Source of the DNA: Arcticibacter sp041902385
Lineage (GTDB): Bacteria; Bacteroidota; Bacteroidia; Sphingobacteriales; Sphingobacteriaceae
Direction of reading: 5' to 3'
Assembly: GCF_041902385.1 (NCBI RefSeq)
Contig: NZ_CP169244.1
Span: 2,356,001 to 2,420,000, forward strand
Length of the DNA: 64,000 nucleotides
Shown here: one piece after another, positions 18,122 through 26,429 of the stretch
How the letters are laid out: every line of letters begins with the position of its first letter
Numbering within the stretch: position 1 is the first letter of the stretch
Notes under the pieces: generated by a model
Told to the model about the DNA's origin: nothing
Databases searched by the model: none
The model's input: only the letters and a program-made list of their open reading frames with translations
Program-made: the position numbers and the translations under genes

Positions 18122-18427
18122 ATGAGCCAAAGAATCAGAATCAAATTAAAATCTTACGATTACAATCTGGTTGACAAATCAGCTGAGAAGATCGTTAAAA
18201 CGGTAAAACCTACCGGTGCAGTAGTAAGTGGTCCTATTCCTCTGCCAACAGAGAAGAAGATCTTCACAGTACTACGTTCACCCCACGTTAACAAGAAAGC
18301 ACGCGAGCAGTTTCAGTTATGTGCTTACAAGAGACTTCTCGACATTTACAGCTCTAATTCAAAGACTGTAGATGCCCTGATGAAGCTTGAACTGCCAAGT
18401 GGTGTTGAAGTTGAGATCAAGGTGTAA
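18122..18427 (+). CDS. rpsJ: 30S ribosomal protein S10
   Basis: A 101-residue small-subunit protein, also the NusE antitermination factor. MSQRIRIKLKSYDYNLVDKSAEKIV, the extended loop PLPTEKKIFTVLRSPHVNKKAREQFQ and the C-terminal LPSGVEVEIKV are typical. In many bacteria it heads the S10 operon (rplC, rplD and so on); here a terminator follows at 18451 and the next gene is on the other strand, so it forms the tail of the str cluster instead. Confidence 0.98.
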   Translation: MSQRIRIKLKSYDYNLVDKSAEKIVKTVKPTGAVVSGPIPLPTEKKIFTVLRSPHVNKKAREQFQLCAYKRLLDIYSSNSKTVDALMKLELPSGVEVEIKV

Positions 18428-18450
18428 TTGCTGAGATTATTTGAAAGATA

Positions 18451-18486
18451 AAAGCCCGGTTAGTTTCATACTCTCCGGGCTTTTTT
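18451..18486 (+). terminator. Rho-independent terminator after rpsJ
   Basis: Stem AAAGCCCGG (18451-18459) and CCGGGCTTT (18475-18483), followed by T residues to 18486. It closes the str cluster; no rplC follows. Confidence 0.9.
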
Positions 18487-18670
18487 CGTAAGCAGTACTA
18501 TCTTGAATAAATACTCTAACTTCATGTGTGCATATCGCCCTTGAATAGCTCCTCATTCGGATCTTTCCTCTTCTCTAATAAAGGAGTACGCGATCGGTTG
18601 AACGCCTCTTCGGTTTAGGGCTAGTCCAACATTGTTAGTTTATCTGATATAGGATGGCCGGATTTGCACG

Positions 18671-19327
18671 CTATTTATTATTCTGCAGGTCGTCGAGCTT
18701 ATTTCGTTCATCCTGTAATTCTCTTGCCAGTTTCTTTTCCCGCTCGTTCGCTTTACTCTTGTAGGTCTGGAACTCGGCAGAAAGCTCTTCAAACAGCTTT
18801 ACCCTGTAGGCTGCTTCTTTTCGATATTTGCCGGATAATATCAGCACGACGGTAAGCGCGAGCGCGAGAATGATTACAATTCCCCACATGATGGAATTAT
18901 ATAGCGTCTTTTCGACCGGAATGCCAAGCAAAGAGATGCTGTTTACCATTGCCTGTGACTGGTCAAGGCTTTCCTGATTCTGCGATAAGCTGTCGCGCAT
19001 GGCGTTAACAGAGTGGATAGACCTCGTATATTTCCCTTCTGCTTCTATCCGCTTTTTCCTTTCTGCCCTTAGGGTGTCCATGGTGTTATTCCACAAGGTC
19101 GTGAGCCTGTAAGGGTTCACAAGTTTGTATCCTTCCTGCGTGCGGGACCTCATCAGCATATCTTTGTACTGTCCCTGCAGTGAAGGGTCGACTGGTGTTC
19201 TGGCAACAGGTGCTGCAGAAGCAGGCTGTGCCCTCCTGGCCGTGCTGTCTTGAGCGAAAGAACAGGTCGCAGATCCAATAAGAATAAATGCGGAAAGAAC
19301 AGTAGAGGTAGCAAAACGTCGTTTCAT
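18671..19327 (-). CDS. Exported coiled-coil protein with one membrane segment
   Basis: I choose the start at 19327 (MKRRFATSTVLSAF), because it gives a clean signal peptide ending in SFAQ; an upstream in-frame ATG at 19357 would add ten residues. Order of parts: signal peptide, a short Ala/Pro linker, a helical region with heptad-like LNNTMDTLRAERKKRIEAEGKY, one transmembrane helix (IMWGIVIILALALTVVLIL), and a highly charged C-terminal coiled coil. Similar Bacteroidota proteins are often labelled tRNA (guanine-N1)-methyltransferase, but nothing here resembles TrmD and I reject that name. It is a membrane-anchored protein of unknown role. Confidence 0.75.
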   Translation of the reverse strand: MKRRFATSTVLSAFILIGSATCSFAQDSTARRAQPASAAPVARTPVDPSLQGQYKDMLMRSRTQEGYKLVNPYRLTTLWNNTMDTLRAERKKRIEAEGKYTRSIHSVNAMRDSLSQNQESLDQSQAMVNSISLLGIPVEKTLYNSIMWGIVIILALALTVVLILSGKYRKEAAYRVKLFEELSAEFQTYKSKANEREKKLARELQDERNKLDDLQNNK

Positions 19328-19525
19328 AAATTCAAGTTTACTATGCGCGAGAAGCATAGTATGTGCAACTGTATTTCTTATGGTAACAAGTATAAAGAAA
19401 GTTATCCTTTATAAAAACTAAAGATTTCAAAAAGCGAAGCTGTCAGAGCCTGCTGCGATGCAGTTATGGCCACGGATCTCGGGTACCCTGGTTGCAGTCT
19501 TCGAACCAATCTATATCTTTACAAA

Positions 19526-20782
19526 ATGAACATTGGCATTATTGGCCTGGGAGACATGGGCTCCCTCTGTGCCCGTAAATGGGCGGAGAAAGGATATACG
19601 GTATATGGCTGCGACGTGCCTGAACGTTATGAGTCCCTGTTGTCTATCTTTCGCGACTCATCAGTTGAAATCCTTCAAAATGCCAGAGCAGTTGCAAGAA
19701 AGGCGGATTTCCTGCTTTATTCAGTTGAGACAGCTCGCATTAAGGAAGTGGTGGCCTCCACTGCTGAGTCGGTGAAATTCGGAGCAATTGTGGCGGGGCA
19801 GACATCGGTGAAGTATCCGGAGATAGCGGCCTTCGAAAAGTACCTTCCCGACGACGTACATATCGTGACCTGCCATTCGTTGCATGGCCCTGCGTTTTCC
19901 ACCGTAGGGCAAAAGCTGGTCGTGATTCCGCACCGCGCACCACGTCCGGTGTATAATGTGGCGCTGGAAATCTATCGGGCTCTGGAGTCGGAGATCATCG
20001 AAATTGACAACTTTGAGCAGCATGATAAGATTATGGCCGACACTCAGGCGGTGACCCACATGGGCTTTGAAAGTATGGGTACTGCCTGGAAAAACGCAGG
20101 GGTGTACCCATGGGACCATGGTGCTTACTCAACCGGCATTGATAATGTTAAGATCCTGACTACTCTGCGGATATTCAGTTATAAGGCCCACGTTTACGCC
20201 GGGCTCGCTATTCTGAATCCTTTTGCACGTAAACAGGTGCGTCAGTATGCTCGTTCAGAATCGGAGCTTTTTAAGATGATGATCTGCGAACGGGAAGACG
20301 AGTTCAGGGCGAGGATCAATGCCGCCAGTCAGTTTGTTTTTCACGGGGAGCGTAATTTTATCACGCTCGACCACGATGTCATGATGGACTTTAAGATGGC
20401 AGAGGAGGCGGGGCAATACATGCCTAACTCGCACCTTAGTCTTTTCGCGATGGTGGACACCTGGTACCAGCTGGGCGTTAACCCCTACGAAAATCTCATC
20501 TGTCAGACGCCTCCTTTCAGATTGCGGCTGGGGATAGCGGAATATCTGTTTAAGAACAGCGATCTGCTGGAAGAGAGTATACAAACGGCACTTTATGACA
20601 AGAGTATCAGAGCGGATGACCTTGAGTTTCACTCAGCGGTGAGGGAATGGGCCTCTATCATCGAATACGGAGATATGGACGGCTATCTTGCCCATTTCGA
20701 TCAGGTAAAAGAGTTCTTTTCAGACCGGTTGCAGGAGGGGGCCAGGCAAAGTGCCCGGTTGATCGATAAGTTGACAGAATAA
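19526..20782 (+). CDS. Prephenate dehydrogenase of the fungal TYR1 type
   Basis: A 418-residue oxidoreductase converting prephenate to 4-hydroxyphenylpyruvate in tyrosine synthesis (inferred). The start at 19526 places the Rossmann motif GLGDMG (Gly7, Gly9, Gly12) at the N-terminus; an ORF start at 19466 is upstream of the likely promoter. The protein follows yeast Tyr1 along its length, as I recall that sequence: GQTSVKYPEIAAFEKYLP, HSLHGP, DKIMADTQAVTH, NVKILTTLRIFSYKAHVYAG, PNSHLSLFAMVDTWYQLG, and DKSIRADDLEFHSAVREW. Standard bacterial TyrA is shorter and lacks this C-terminal extension. It is not in an aromatic amino acid operon. A TATCTTTA box ends 4 bp before the ATG. Confidence 0.85.
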   Translation: MNIGIIGLGDMGSLCARKWAEKGYTVYGCDVPERYESLLSIFRDSSVEILQNARAVARKADFLLYSVETARIKEVVASTAESVKFGAIVAGQTSVKYPEIAAFEKYLPDDVHIVTCHSLHGPAFSTVGQKLVVIPHRAPRPVYNVALEIYRALESEIIEIDNFEQHDKIMADTQAVTHMGFESMGTAWKNAGVYPWDHGAYSTGIDNVKILTTLRIFSYKAHVYAGLAILNPFARKQVRQYARSESELFKMMICEREDEFRARINAASQFVFHGERNFITLDHDVMMDFKMAEEAGQYMPNSHLSLFAMVDTWYQLGVNPYENLICQTPPFRLRLGIAEYLFKNSDLLEESIQTALYDKSIRADDLEFHSAVREWASIIEYGDMDGYLAHFDQVKEFFSDRLQEGARQSARLIDKLTE

Positions 20783-20815
20783 AAAAAGCCACACGGCAGA
20801 AACCCGCCGCATGGC
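20781..20815 (-). terminator. Terminator of the zinc alcohol dehydrogenase gene
   Basis: On the minus strand a stem of GCCATGCGGC (20815-20806) and GCCGTGTGGC (20797-20788), with two weak central pairs, is followed by seven T (20787-20781). It overlaps the stop of the plus-strand prephenate dehydrogenase gene. Confidence 0.7.
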
Positions 20816-20846
20816 AGAGAGCGCCAAAATAGCGCGCTGTATAAAT

Positions 20847-22022
20847 TTAAACATTTGGCATGAAAACAGCCCTCATGCAATTGTCAGTTTTATCATTAAA
20901 CATTTCATAAGCTGCCGGGCCTGCTTCTAGCGGCATGGGATGAGTCAGCAAAAAAGAGGGATCCAGCCGTTCCTGCTGAACCATTTCGAGAAGCAGAGGC
21001 GCATATTTCTGGCCATGCATCTGCCCGGCTCTCATTGTTAGCGCTTTATTCATGAATACCCCCATGGGGATCTTGTCGGTCAGTCCCGCATATACGCCCA
21101 CTACCGATATAGTACCGCCTTTCCGGCAGGCCATTATCGCCTGTCGCAGTACTCCCGGACGGTCTGACTCGAGCCGGAGGAACTGTTTGGTCTTATCATA
21201 CGCATTTTCTATTCCCGTTGGCCGGGCTTCCATACCAACAGCATCAATGCAGACATCTGGCCCGCGCCCGCCCGTTGCTTCCTTCAGGGCTTCCAGAATA
21301 TCAGTCTTTTCGTAGTCCAGTGTCTCTGCTTTGCTGTGTTTTGCTGCTGCCTTAAGCCGGAAGTCGAAGCGGTCAATTGCAATTACTTTTTCAGCTCCCA
21401 TCAGGTAGGCACTTTGGATGGCCATCTGGCCCACGCCGCCGGCTCCCCATACTGCAACTACGTCTCCTGGCTTGATGTTGCCCATTTCCGCGGCCATATA
21501 TCCTGTAGGAAGTGCATCTGACACAAATACTGCTTTTTCATCAGGCACATCTTCAGGGATGAGGAATGCGCCATTGTCGGCGTATGGGACCCGGATGTAT
21601 TGGGCGTGACTGCCGGCATACCCTCCAAAGAGGTGGGAGTAACCAAAAATTCCGCCGGTAGCATAGTTGTATATCTTTTCCTGCATGAAGGCATGCGGAT
21701 TGCTGTTGTCGCAAAGCGACCAGCTTCCGTGCCTGCAGTAGTGGCACTCACCGCAGCCAATTACCGATACCGTAACTACGCGGTCGCCCTTCTTTAATTT
21801 TTTTACTTCAGTCCCGGTCTCTACCACCTCGCCCATGAATTCGTGGCCAATGATATCACCTTCTCTCATTGAGGGGACGAAGCCGTTATATAGATGGAGA
21901 TCCGATCCGCATACCGAACTCATCGTCACCTTGATGATGGCGTCATGCGGCCGGAGGATCGTCGGATCCGGTACGTTTTCCACGTTCAGTTTTTTTGTTC
22001 CGTTCCAGCAAAGGGCTTTCAT
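20847..22022 (-). CDS. Zinc-dependent alcohol dehydrogenase
   Basis: A 391-residue medium-chain dehydrogenase. The catalytic zinc region is SSVCGSDLHLYNG and GHEFMGEVVETG; the structural zinc lobe is GCGECHYCRHGSWSLCD with four Cys; the NAD(P) site is VWGAGGVGQMAIQ. Length and the insertion KIYNYATGGIFGYSHLFGGYAGSHAQYIRVP are like the glutathione-independent formaldehyde dehydrogenase-related group that is common in stress-linked gene sets. It lies 24 bp downstream of the SRPBCC gene and is probably its operon partner. The substrate is not known. Confidence 0.9.
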   Translation of the reverse strand: MKALCWNGTKKLNVENVPDPTILRPHDAIIKVTMSSVCGSDLHLYNGFVPSMREGDIIGHEFMGEVVETGTEVKKLKKGDRVVTVSVIGCGECHYCRHGSWSLCDNSNPHAFMQEKIYNYATGGIFGYSHLFGGYAGSHAQYIRVPYADNGAFLIPEDVPDEKAVFVSDALPTGYMAAEMGNIKPGDVVAVWGAGGVGQMAIQSAYLMGAEKVIAIDRFDFRLKAAAKHSKAETLDYEKTDILEALKEATGGRGPDVCIDAVGMEARPTGIENAYDKTKQFLRLESDRPGVLRQAIMACRKGGTISVVGVYAGLTDKIPMGVFMNKALTMRAGQMHGQKYAPLLLEMVQQERLDPSFLLTHPMPLEAGPAAYEMFNDKTDNCMRAVFMPNV

Positions 22023-22046
22023 AGATGTGAATGTTAAGTGAACTTA

Positions 22047-22790
22047 TTAACTTCTTCCTGAAGGCTGCCCTTCAATTGTTGGTATTTCTCCGGTTTCTAT
22101 GTACTGCTTGAAGTTCCGAACGTCTTCCCTGATCATGTTTTCTACGAAAGGATTAAGCAGACGGGCGATGCCGGAACCAACAACACCGGCCGGCGCGCGG
22201 TATGTTACTACCACCTGCACCTCTGTTCCCTGCCCTCCGGGCGCATCGTTAAATTCCACCTTTCCGGCGTTATCGATAATAGAACCTTCCACAGAGCGCC
22301 ACCCGATAAAGTGGTCCTCCTTTTCTTTTACTATCTCGGCGTTCCAGCTAATAGCCGGAAGAGATTCCGAAAATTTTGCTTTCCAGTGCCACAGGTTCTC
22401 TCCCTTCTGTTCCACTTTTTCTACGTGGCGCATAAAGAGGGGCAGGTTTTCCAGCTTCTTCCAAAACTGATAGACCTCTGTCCGCGGCCGGTTCACAGTG
22501 AAGTACTGCTTTACGTTAATGGAATCTGCATCCTTGCCATGCTTCATGCCAGCGTAGGCAGGACAGTATCCCGATACACCCCTGACCAGCAGCGCTCCAC
22601 CGGCTACTGCCTTGGAGACTCCGGTGAAAGGTTTCTTCAGGATCTGGCTTAGCCCGGCATAAATCAGATAAGCACCTCCGGCTACCGAAAAGATTCTCTC
22701 GGCAGGGTCTATATTGACAGATTCTTTACGGGAGTGATGTACCGGCTTTGTCTTGCCCGCTTCCCGTAGTCTTGGATATACTATTGCCAT
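22047..22790 (-). CDS. SRPBCC family protein with DUF2892-like membrane part
   Basis: I place the start at 22790 (MAIVYPRLREAGK), 29 codons inside the longest frame, giving 247 residues. An N-terminal membrane-associated domain (DPAERIFSVAGGAYLIYAGLSQ, GGALLVRGVSGYCPAYAGM) resembles DUF2892/YgaP-type segments. The C-terminal part (SINVKQYFTVNRPRTEVYQFWKKLENLPLFMRHVEKVE) is a START/polyketide cyclase-like fold. The same domain pair is often found beside a zinc alcohol dehydrogenase, as here. It may bind a lipid or hydrophobic ligand at the inner membrane; this is inference only. Confidence 0.85.
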   Translation of the reverse strand: MAIVYPRLREAGKTKPVHHSRKESVNIDPAERIFSVAGGAYLIYAGLSQILKKPFTGVSKAVAGGALLVRGVSGYCPAYAGMKHGKDADSINVKQYFTVNRPRTEVYQFWKKLENLPLFMRHVEKVEQKGENLWHWKAKFSESLPAISWNAEIVKEKEDHFIGWRSVEGSIIDNAGKVEFNDAPGGQGTEVQVVVTYRAPAGVVGSGIARLLNPFVENMIREDVRNFKQYIETGEIPTIEGQPSGRS

Positions 22791-22911
22791 ATTACAAGTG
22801 TTTTTCTCAGATAAAAACGCGTCCCCCCACGGAGGGTTTGGCGTGTAATAAAAATGTGAAGACAGGTAAAAAAACAATGCTGCTGCTGAATAGTTTTCTA
22901 AGCGGTTTAAT

Positions 22912-24237
22912 ATGAGTATTATGTCTTTTTATAGAGTTTTTATTTCTGCCTGTCTCATAACCGCCTTGCTTGGCTGTAATACAGCAACTGATAAAAGCAC
23001 GGGGGCCAGTGATAGCAGCGCGACCGGCGATTCCTCGGCGTATGAGTTACCGCCGCCCGGCGAGTCGGCTACCAATTACAGTAAAGTGATTGGATGGCCG
23101 GAAGGAAGAACGCCTGTTGCTCCCACCGGATTCAAAGTGGCCAGGTTTGCCCAGGGCCTTCAAAACCCCAGATGGATTTACGTAGGGCCGAACGGCGATA
23201 TCTTCGTAGCCTGTGCAAACACGGAAGCAAAAGGGACAGCAAAAGTCAAAGCCGCTTTAAGTGGCAAGGCAAAATCACAGAACCTTGGAACTAGTGTAAA
23301 TACAATCGTCCTGTACCGCGATACCGACCATGATGGAAAACCGGAACTTACCGAAGTGTTTCTTACCGGCTTGAACCAGCCATTTGGCATGCTTATCCTT
23401 GGAGATTCTTTCTACGTTGCGAATACTGACGGGCTGATGGTGTTCCCGTATAAAGCGGGGCAAACCAAGATCAGCACGCAAGGTAAGAAGATATTGGATT
23501 TGCCTGCAGGAGGCTACAATAACCATTGGACAAGGAATATCATTGCGAATGCCAATAATACCAAGATTTACATCTCGGTAGGCTCTGGAAGTAATGTGGC
23601 GGAGAACGGCATTGAGAACGAGAAACGACGCGCTTGTATACTTGAAGTTAATCCGGATGGAAGTGGTGAAAGAGTATATGCAGGCGGGCTGAGAAATCCG
23701 GTGGGAATGGACTGGAATCCTGATTGCAGGATGCTCTGGACTGCCGTTAATGAACGCGACGGTTTAGGGGATAATCTTGTTCCCGATTATATTACAAGCG
23801 TAAAGGCGGGGGGCTTTTATGGCTGGCCCTACGCGTACTTCGGACAAAATGAAGATCCAAGACTAAAAGGGAAGAGGCCTGATCTTGTTCAAAAGACCAT
23901 TGTGCCCGACTTTCCCGTCGGTTCGCATACCGCTTCTTTGGGCTTAACTTTTTATGACGCGGCAGCCTTTCCGGAGAAGTATCATCGCGGGGCCTTTATT
24001 GGCCAGCACGGCTCATGGAATCACTCACAGCTGGTAGGATACAAGGTCACATTTGTGCCGTTTAAAGGAGGGAGACCTTCGGGCAAGATGGAGGATTTCC
24101 TCACAGGCTTCGTGGCCGATAAGGAGAAGAGCGAAGTATATGGAAGACCTGTCGGGGTAGCTGTTCTGAGCGACGGTTCTCTTCTGGTTGCCGACGATGC
24201 GGGAAATACACTTTGGCGGATTAGTGCAGACAGATAG
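22912..24237 (+). CDS. PQQ-dependent sugar dehydrogenase-like (sorbosone dehydrogenase family) lipoprotein
   Basis: A 441-residue exported protein with lipobox LLGC near residue 22, so it is probably anchored in a membrane facing the periplasm. The six-bladed propeller begins at GFKVARFAQGLQNPRWIYVGPNGDIFVA. Other hallmarks are LTGLNQPFGM, GGYNNHWTRNI, RVYAGGLRNPVGMDWNP, GLGDNLVPDYITSVKAGGFYGWPY and HGSWNHS. The family holds soluble glucose/sorbosone dehydrogenases that use PQQ; whether PQQ is made here is unknown. The stop lies 4 bp before the ATG of a TonB receptor gene, which suggests a shared role, such as uptake of the substrate, product or cofactor. Confidence 0.88.
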   Translation: MSIMSFYRVFISACLITALLGCNTATDKSTGASDSSATGDSSAYELPPPGESATNYSKVIGWPEGRTPVAPTGFKVARFAQGLQNPRWIYVGPNGDIFVACANTEAKGTAKVKAALSGKAKSQNLGTSVNTIVLYRDTDHDGKPELTEVFLTGLNQPFGMLILGDSFYVANTDGLMVFPYKAGQTKISTQGKKILDLPAGGYNNHWTRNIIANANNTKIYISVGSGSNVAENGIENEKRRACILEVNPDGSGERVYAGGLRNPVGMDWNPDCRMLWTAVNERDGLGDNLVPDYITSVKAGGFYGWPYAYFGQNEDPRLKGKRPDLVQKTIVPDFPVGSHTASLGLTFYDAAAFPEKYHRGAFIGQHGSWNHSQLVGYKVTFVPFKGGRPSGKMEDFLTGFVADKEKSEVYGRPVGVAVLSDGSLLVADDAGNTLWRISADR

Positions 24238-24241
24238 TCCC

Positions 24242-26292
24242 ATGCTAAGACGACTTGCTATAGTTCTTTGTTCTTTACTGTCGTACGCAGAGGCAAGGCA
24301 GAGCCCTGCGGATTCGGCCCGGCTTCTGAGGCCCGTTACCATAAGGGGCTATTTTCGCGAGCAGCCCACGCTCACTCTTCCTGCAAGTGTGAGCGTGGTG
24401 GGGAGGAACAGCTGGGCGCTCTGCAGCCCTTTTCGCTTCTGCCGGCCATAAATGCCTCTCCTGGTGTGAGAATGGAAGAACGTTCCCCGGGGAGCAACAG
24501 GCTGTCGATCAGAGGAAGCCTGTTGAGGTCACCCTATGGCGTGCGGAATATAAAGATCTATCTTGAGGATTTCATCCTCACAGACGCCGGCGGGAATACC
24601 TATATGGGATCTCTCGACCCCTCAGGCCTGGGCGAGGTGAGAATACTGAAAGGACCCCAGGGAAGTGTCTTCGGCGCCAATACAGGAGGTGTTATGCTGC
24701 TCAGGGCGAAATCAGTACCGCCTGACTCTTCCGCGGCTGCCTTTGGCCTGACTGTCGGCGCTTACGGGCTCCTGCATCAGGACTTTACGGCCTATATTGC
24801 TAAAGATACTAAGTCGCTCCAGATCAAGCAGGCCTGGCAGCGCAGCGATGGTTACCGCGAGAACAGTTCACTCGACCGGAAGTATCTCCATCTGCTTCCT
24901 GAATGGTCCTACAGCAAAAGGGCGAACTTAAAGGCCTTGCTTCTTTACTCTCATGCAGAGTACCGGACTCCGGGCGGGCTTACATGGGAGCAGGTACTGA
25001 AGGACCCCAGAAGTGCCAGGCCAGCCACCCGGATGCTGCCCGGAGCCGTAGAGCAGAACGCGGGGATTGACAATAAGACCGTGCTTGGAGGCTTGCAGCA
25101 CGAGTATCGGCTCTCGCAGTCAATCAGACACGTGATTTCGCTCACAGCCTCTCACACCGACCTCGAAAACCCCTTTATCACCAATTATGAAGTGCGCGAC
25201 GAGACCTCTCTGGGTTTGAGGTCGTACGTTGAACTTCTCTCGCGCCGCTCCCCGATTTTCCAGTGGGAAGGCCAGCTGGGCCTGGAGACACAAGGGACCA
25301 GTATGGACGTGGCGAACTACGGCAACAGAGGCGGAAAGAGGGATACTCTGCAGGCTGCAAGCGATTTAGATGCCCGCCAGCATTTCTTTTTCCTGAACAT
25401 GTCATCCTCCTTTCTCGGACGTTTCGTTGCCGAAGCCGCATTAAGCGTAAACGTGTACAACTATCGCTATTCCGATCGTGGAAAAAGTGAACTAAGGAAC
25501 TTTGAAGATCAGCTGATGCCGCGTTTTTCACTCTCTTATTTGTTCGCAAAGGAAGCTGCCCTGCGAATGTCGGTCAGTCGTGGCTATTCTCCTCCTACCC
25601 TGGCAGAAATACGACCTTCAGACAATGTGATAAATACAAGTCTTGAAGCAGAGACGGGCTGGAACTATGAGGCTGGTGTGAGGGCAGCTCTGTTCAACAA
25701 CAGGCTCTATTACGACCTCGTCTTTTTTAATTTTGACCTTAGCGACGCTATTGTACGCCGGCTTCATGAAGATGGGAACGAGTTTTTCGTGAATGCGGGC
25801 GGGACAAAGCAAAGAGGGGTCGAGTCGCAGCTTGATGCCTGGTTAGTATCGCCCGGAGAAACAGGCTTCTTACGAAGTCTGAAGCTTAGCAGCAGCTACA
25901 CGCTTAGTTCTTTCTATTTCAAGAACTATGCCGGCCAGGGTGGGAATTACTCCGGCAACCGGCTGACAGGAGTACCGCGCCACTTTGTAACAGCATCCTT
26001 TCAGGCCCGGATAAACAGGGGATTCCTGCTGAATGCACAATATCAGTACACGTCATCCACCCCTCTGAATGACGCGTCTACCGCCTATGCAAAAAGCTTT
26101 CAGCTCCTGCAGGTAAAGGCAGGCTGGACAGGTAAAATTCGAACTGTTGGTACCATATCTGTTTTTGCCGGCGCCGATAATCTGCTTAACGAACGTTATA
26201 GTCTTGGGAACGACCTAAATGCAGTTGGCGAACGGTATTTTAATCCTGCCCCGGGGCGCAACTTTTTTGCCGGCTTTAGCTGGAGTATCTGA
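24242..26292 (+). CDS. TonB-dependent receptor with one frameshift
   Basis: An outer-membrane receptor of 683 residues after repair. The true start is at 24242 (MLRRLAIVLCSLLSYAEA, signal peptide), followed by PVTIRGYFREQPTLTLPASVSVVGR. The frame then changes at the G-rich GGGGAGG run at 24401-24406; with one added G the plug continues as EQLGALQPFSLLPAINASPG and VRMEERSPGSNRLSIRG. The barrel runs to FAGFSWSI at the end, a normal terminal strand. It lacks a carboxypeptidase-like domain and a SusD partner, so it is a siderophore/vitamin/cofactor-type receptor. It lies 4 bp behind the sugar dehydrogenase gene. Confidence 0.85.
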
Positions 26293-26429
26293 TCTTGCTA
26301 CCTTCTGGTGGAAATTTAATTGCGCGAAATTTTATTAAGTAGTTGGATAAAAAGAATAATCTCGTTTTATTTATACCCATATAAAATTTCGCATACCAAT
26401 GAGCGCTCTTAATATGTCCTAAACCAATT

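Noticed and set aside
18671..19327. tRNA (guanine-N1)-methyltransferase, a label often given to similar proteins
   Set aside because: The protein is a signal peptide, a coiled coil and one membrane helix; no TrmD knot or SAM-binding motif is present.
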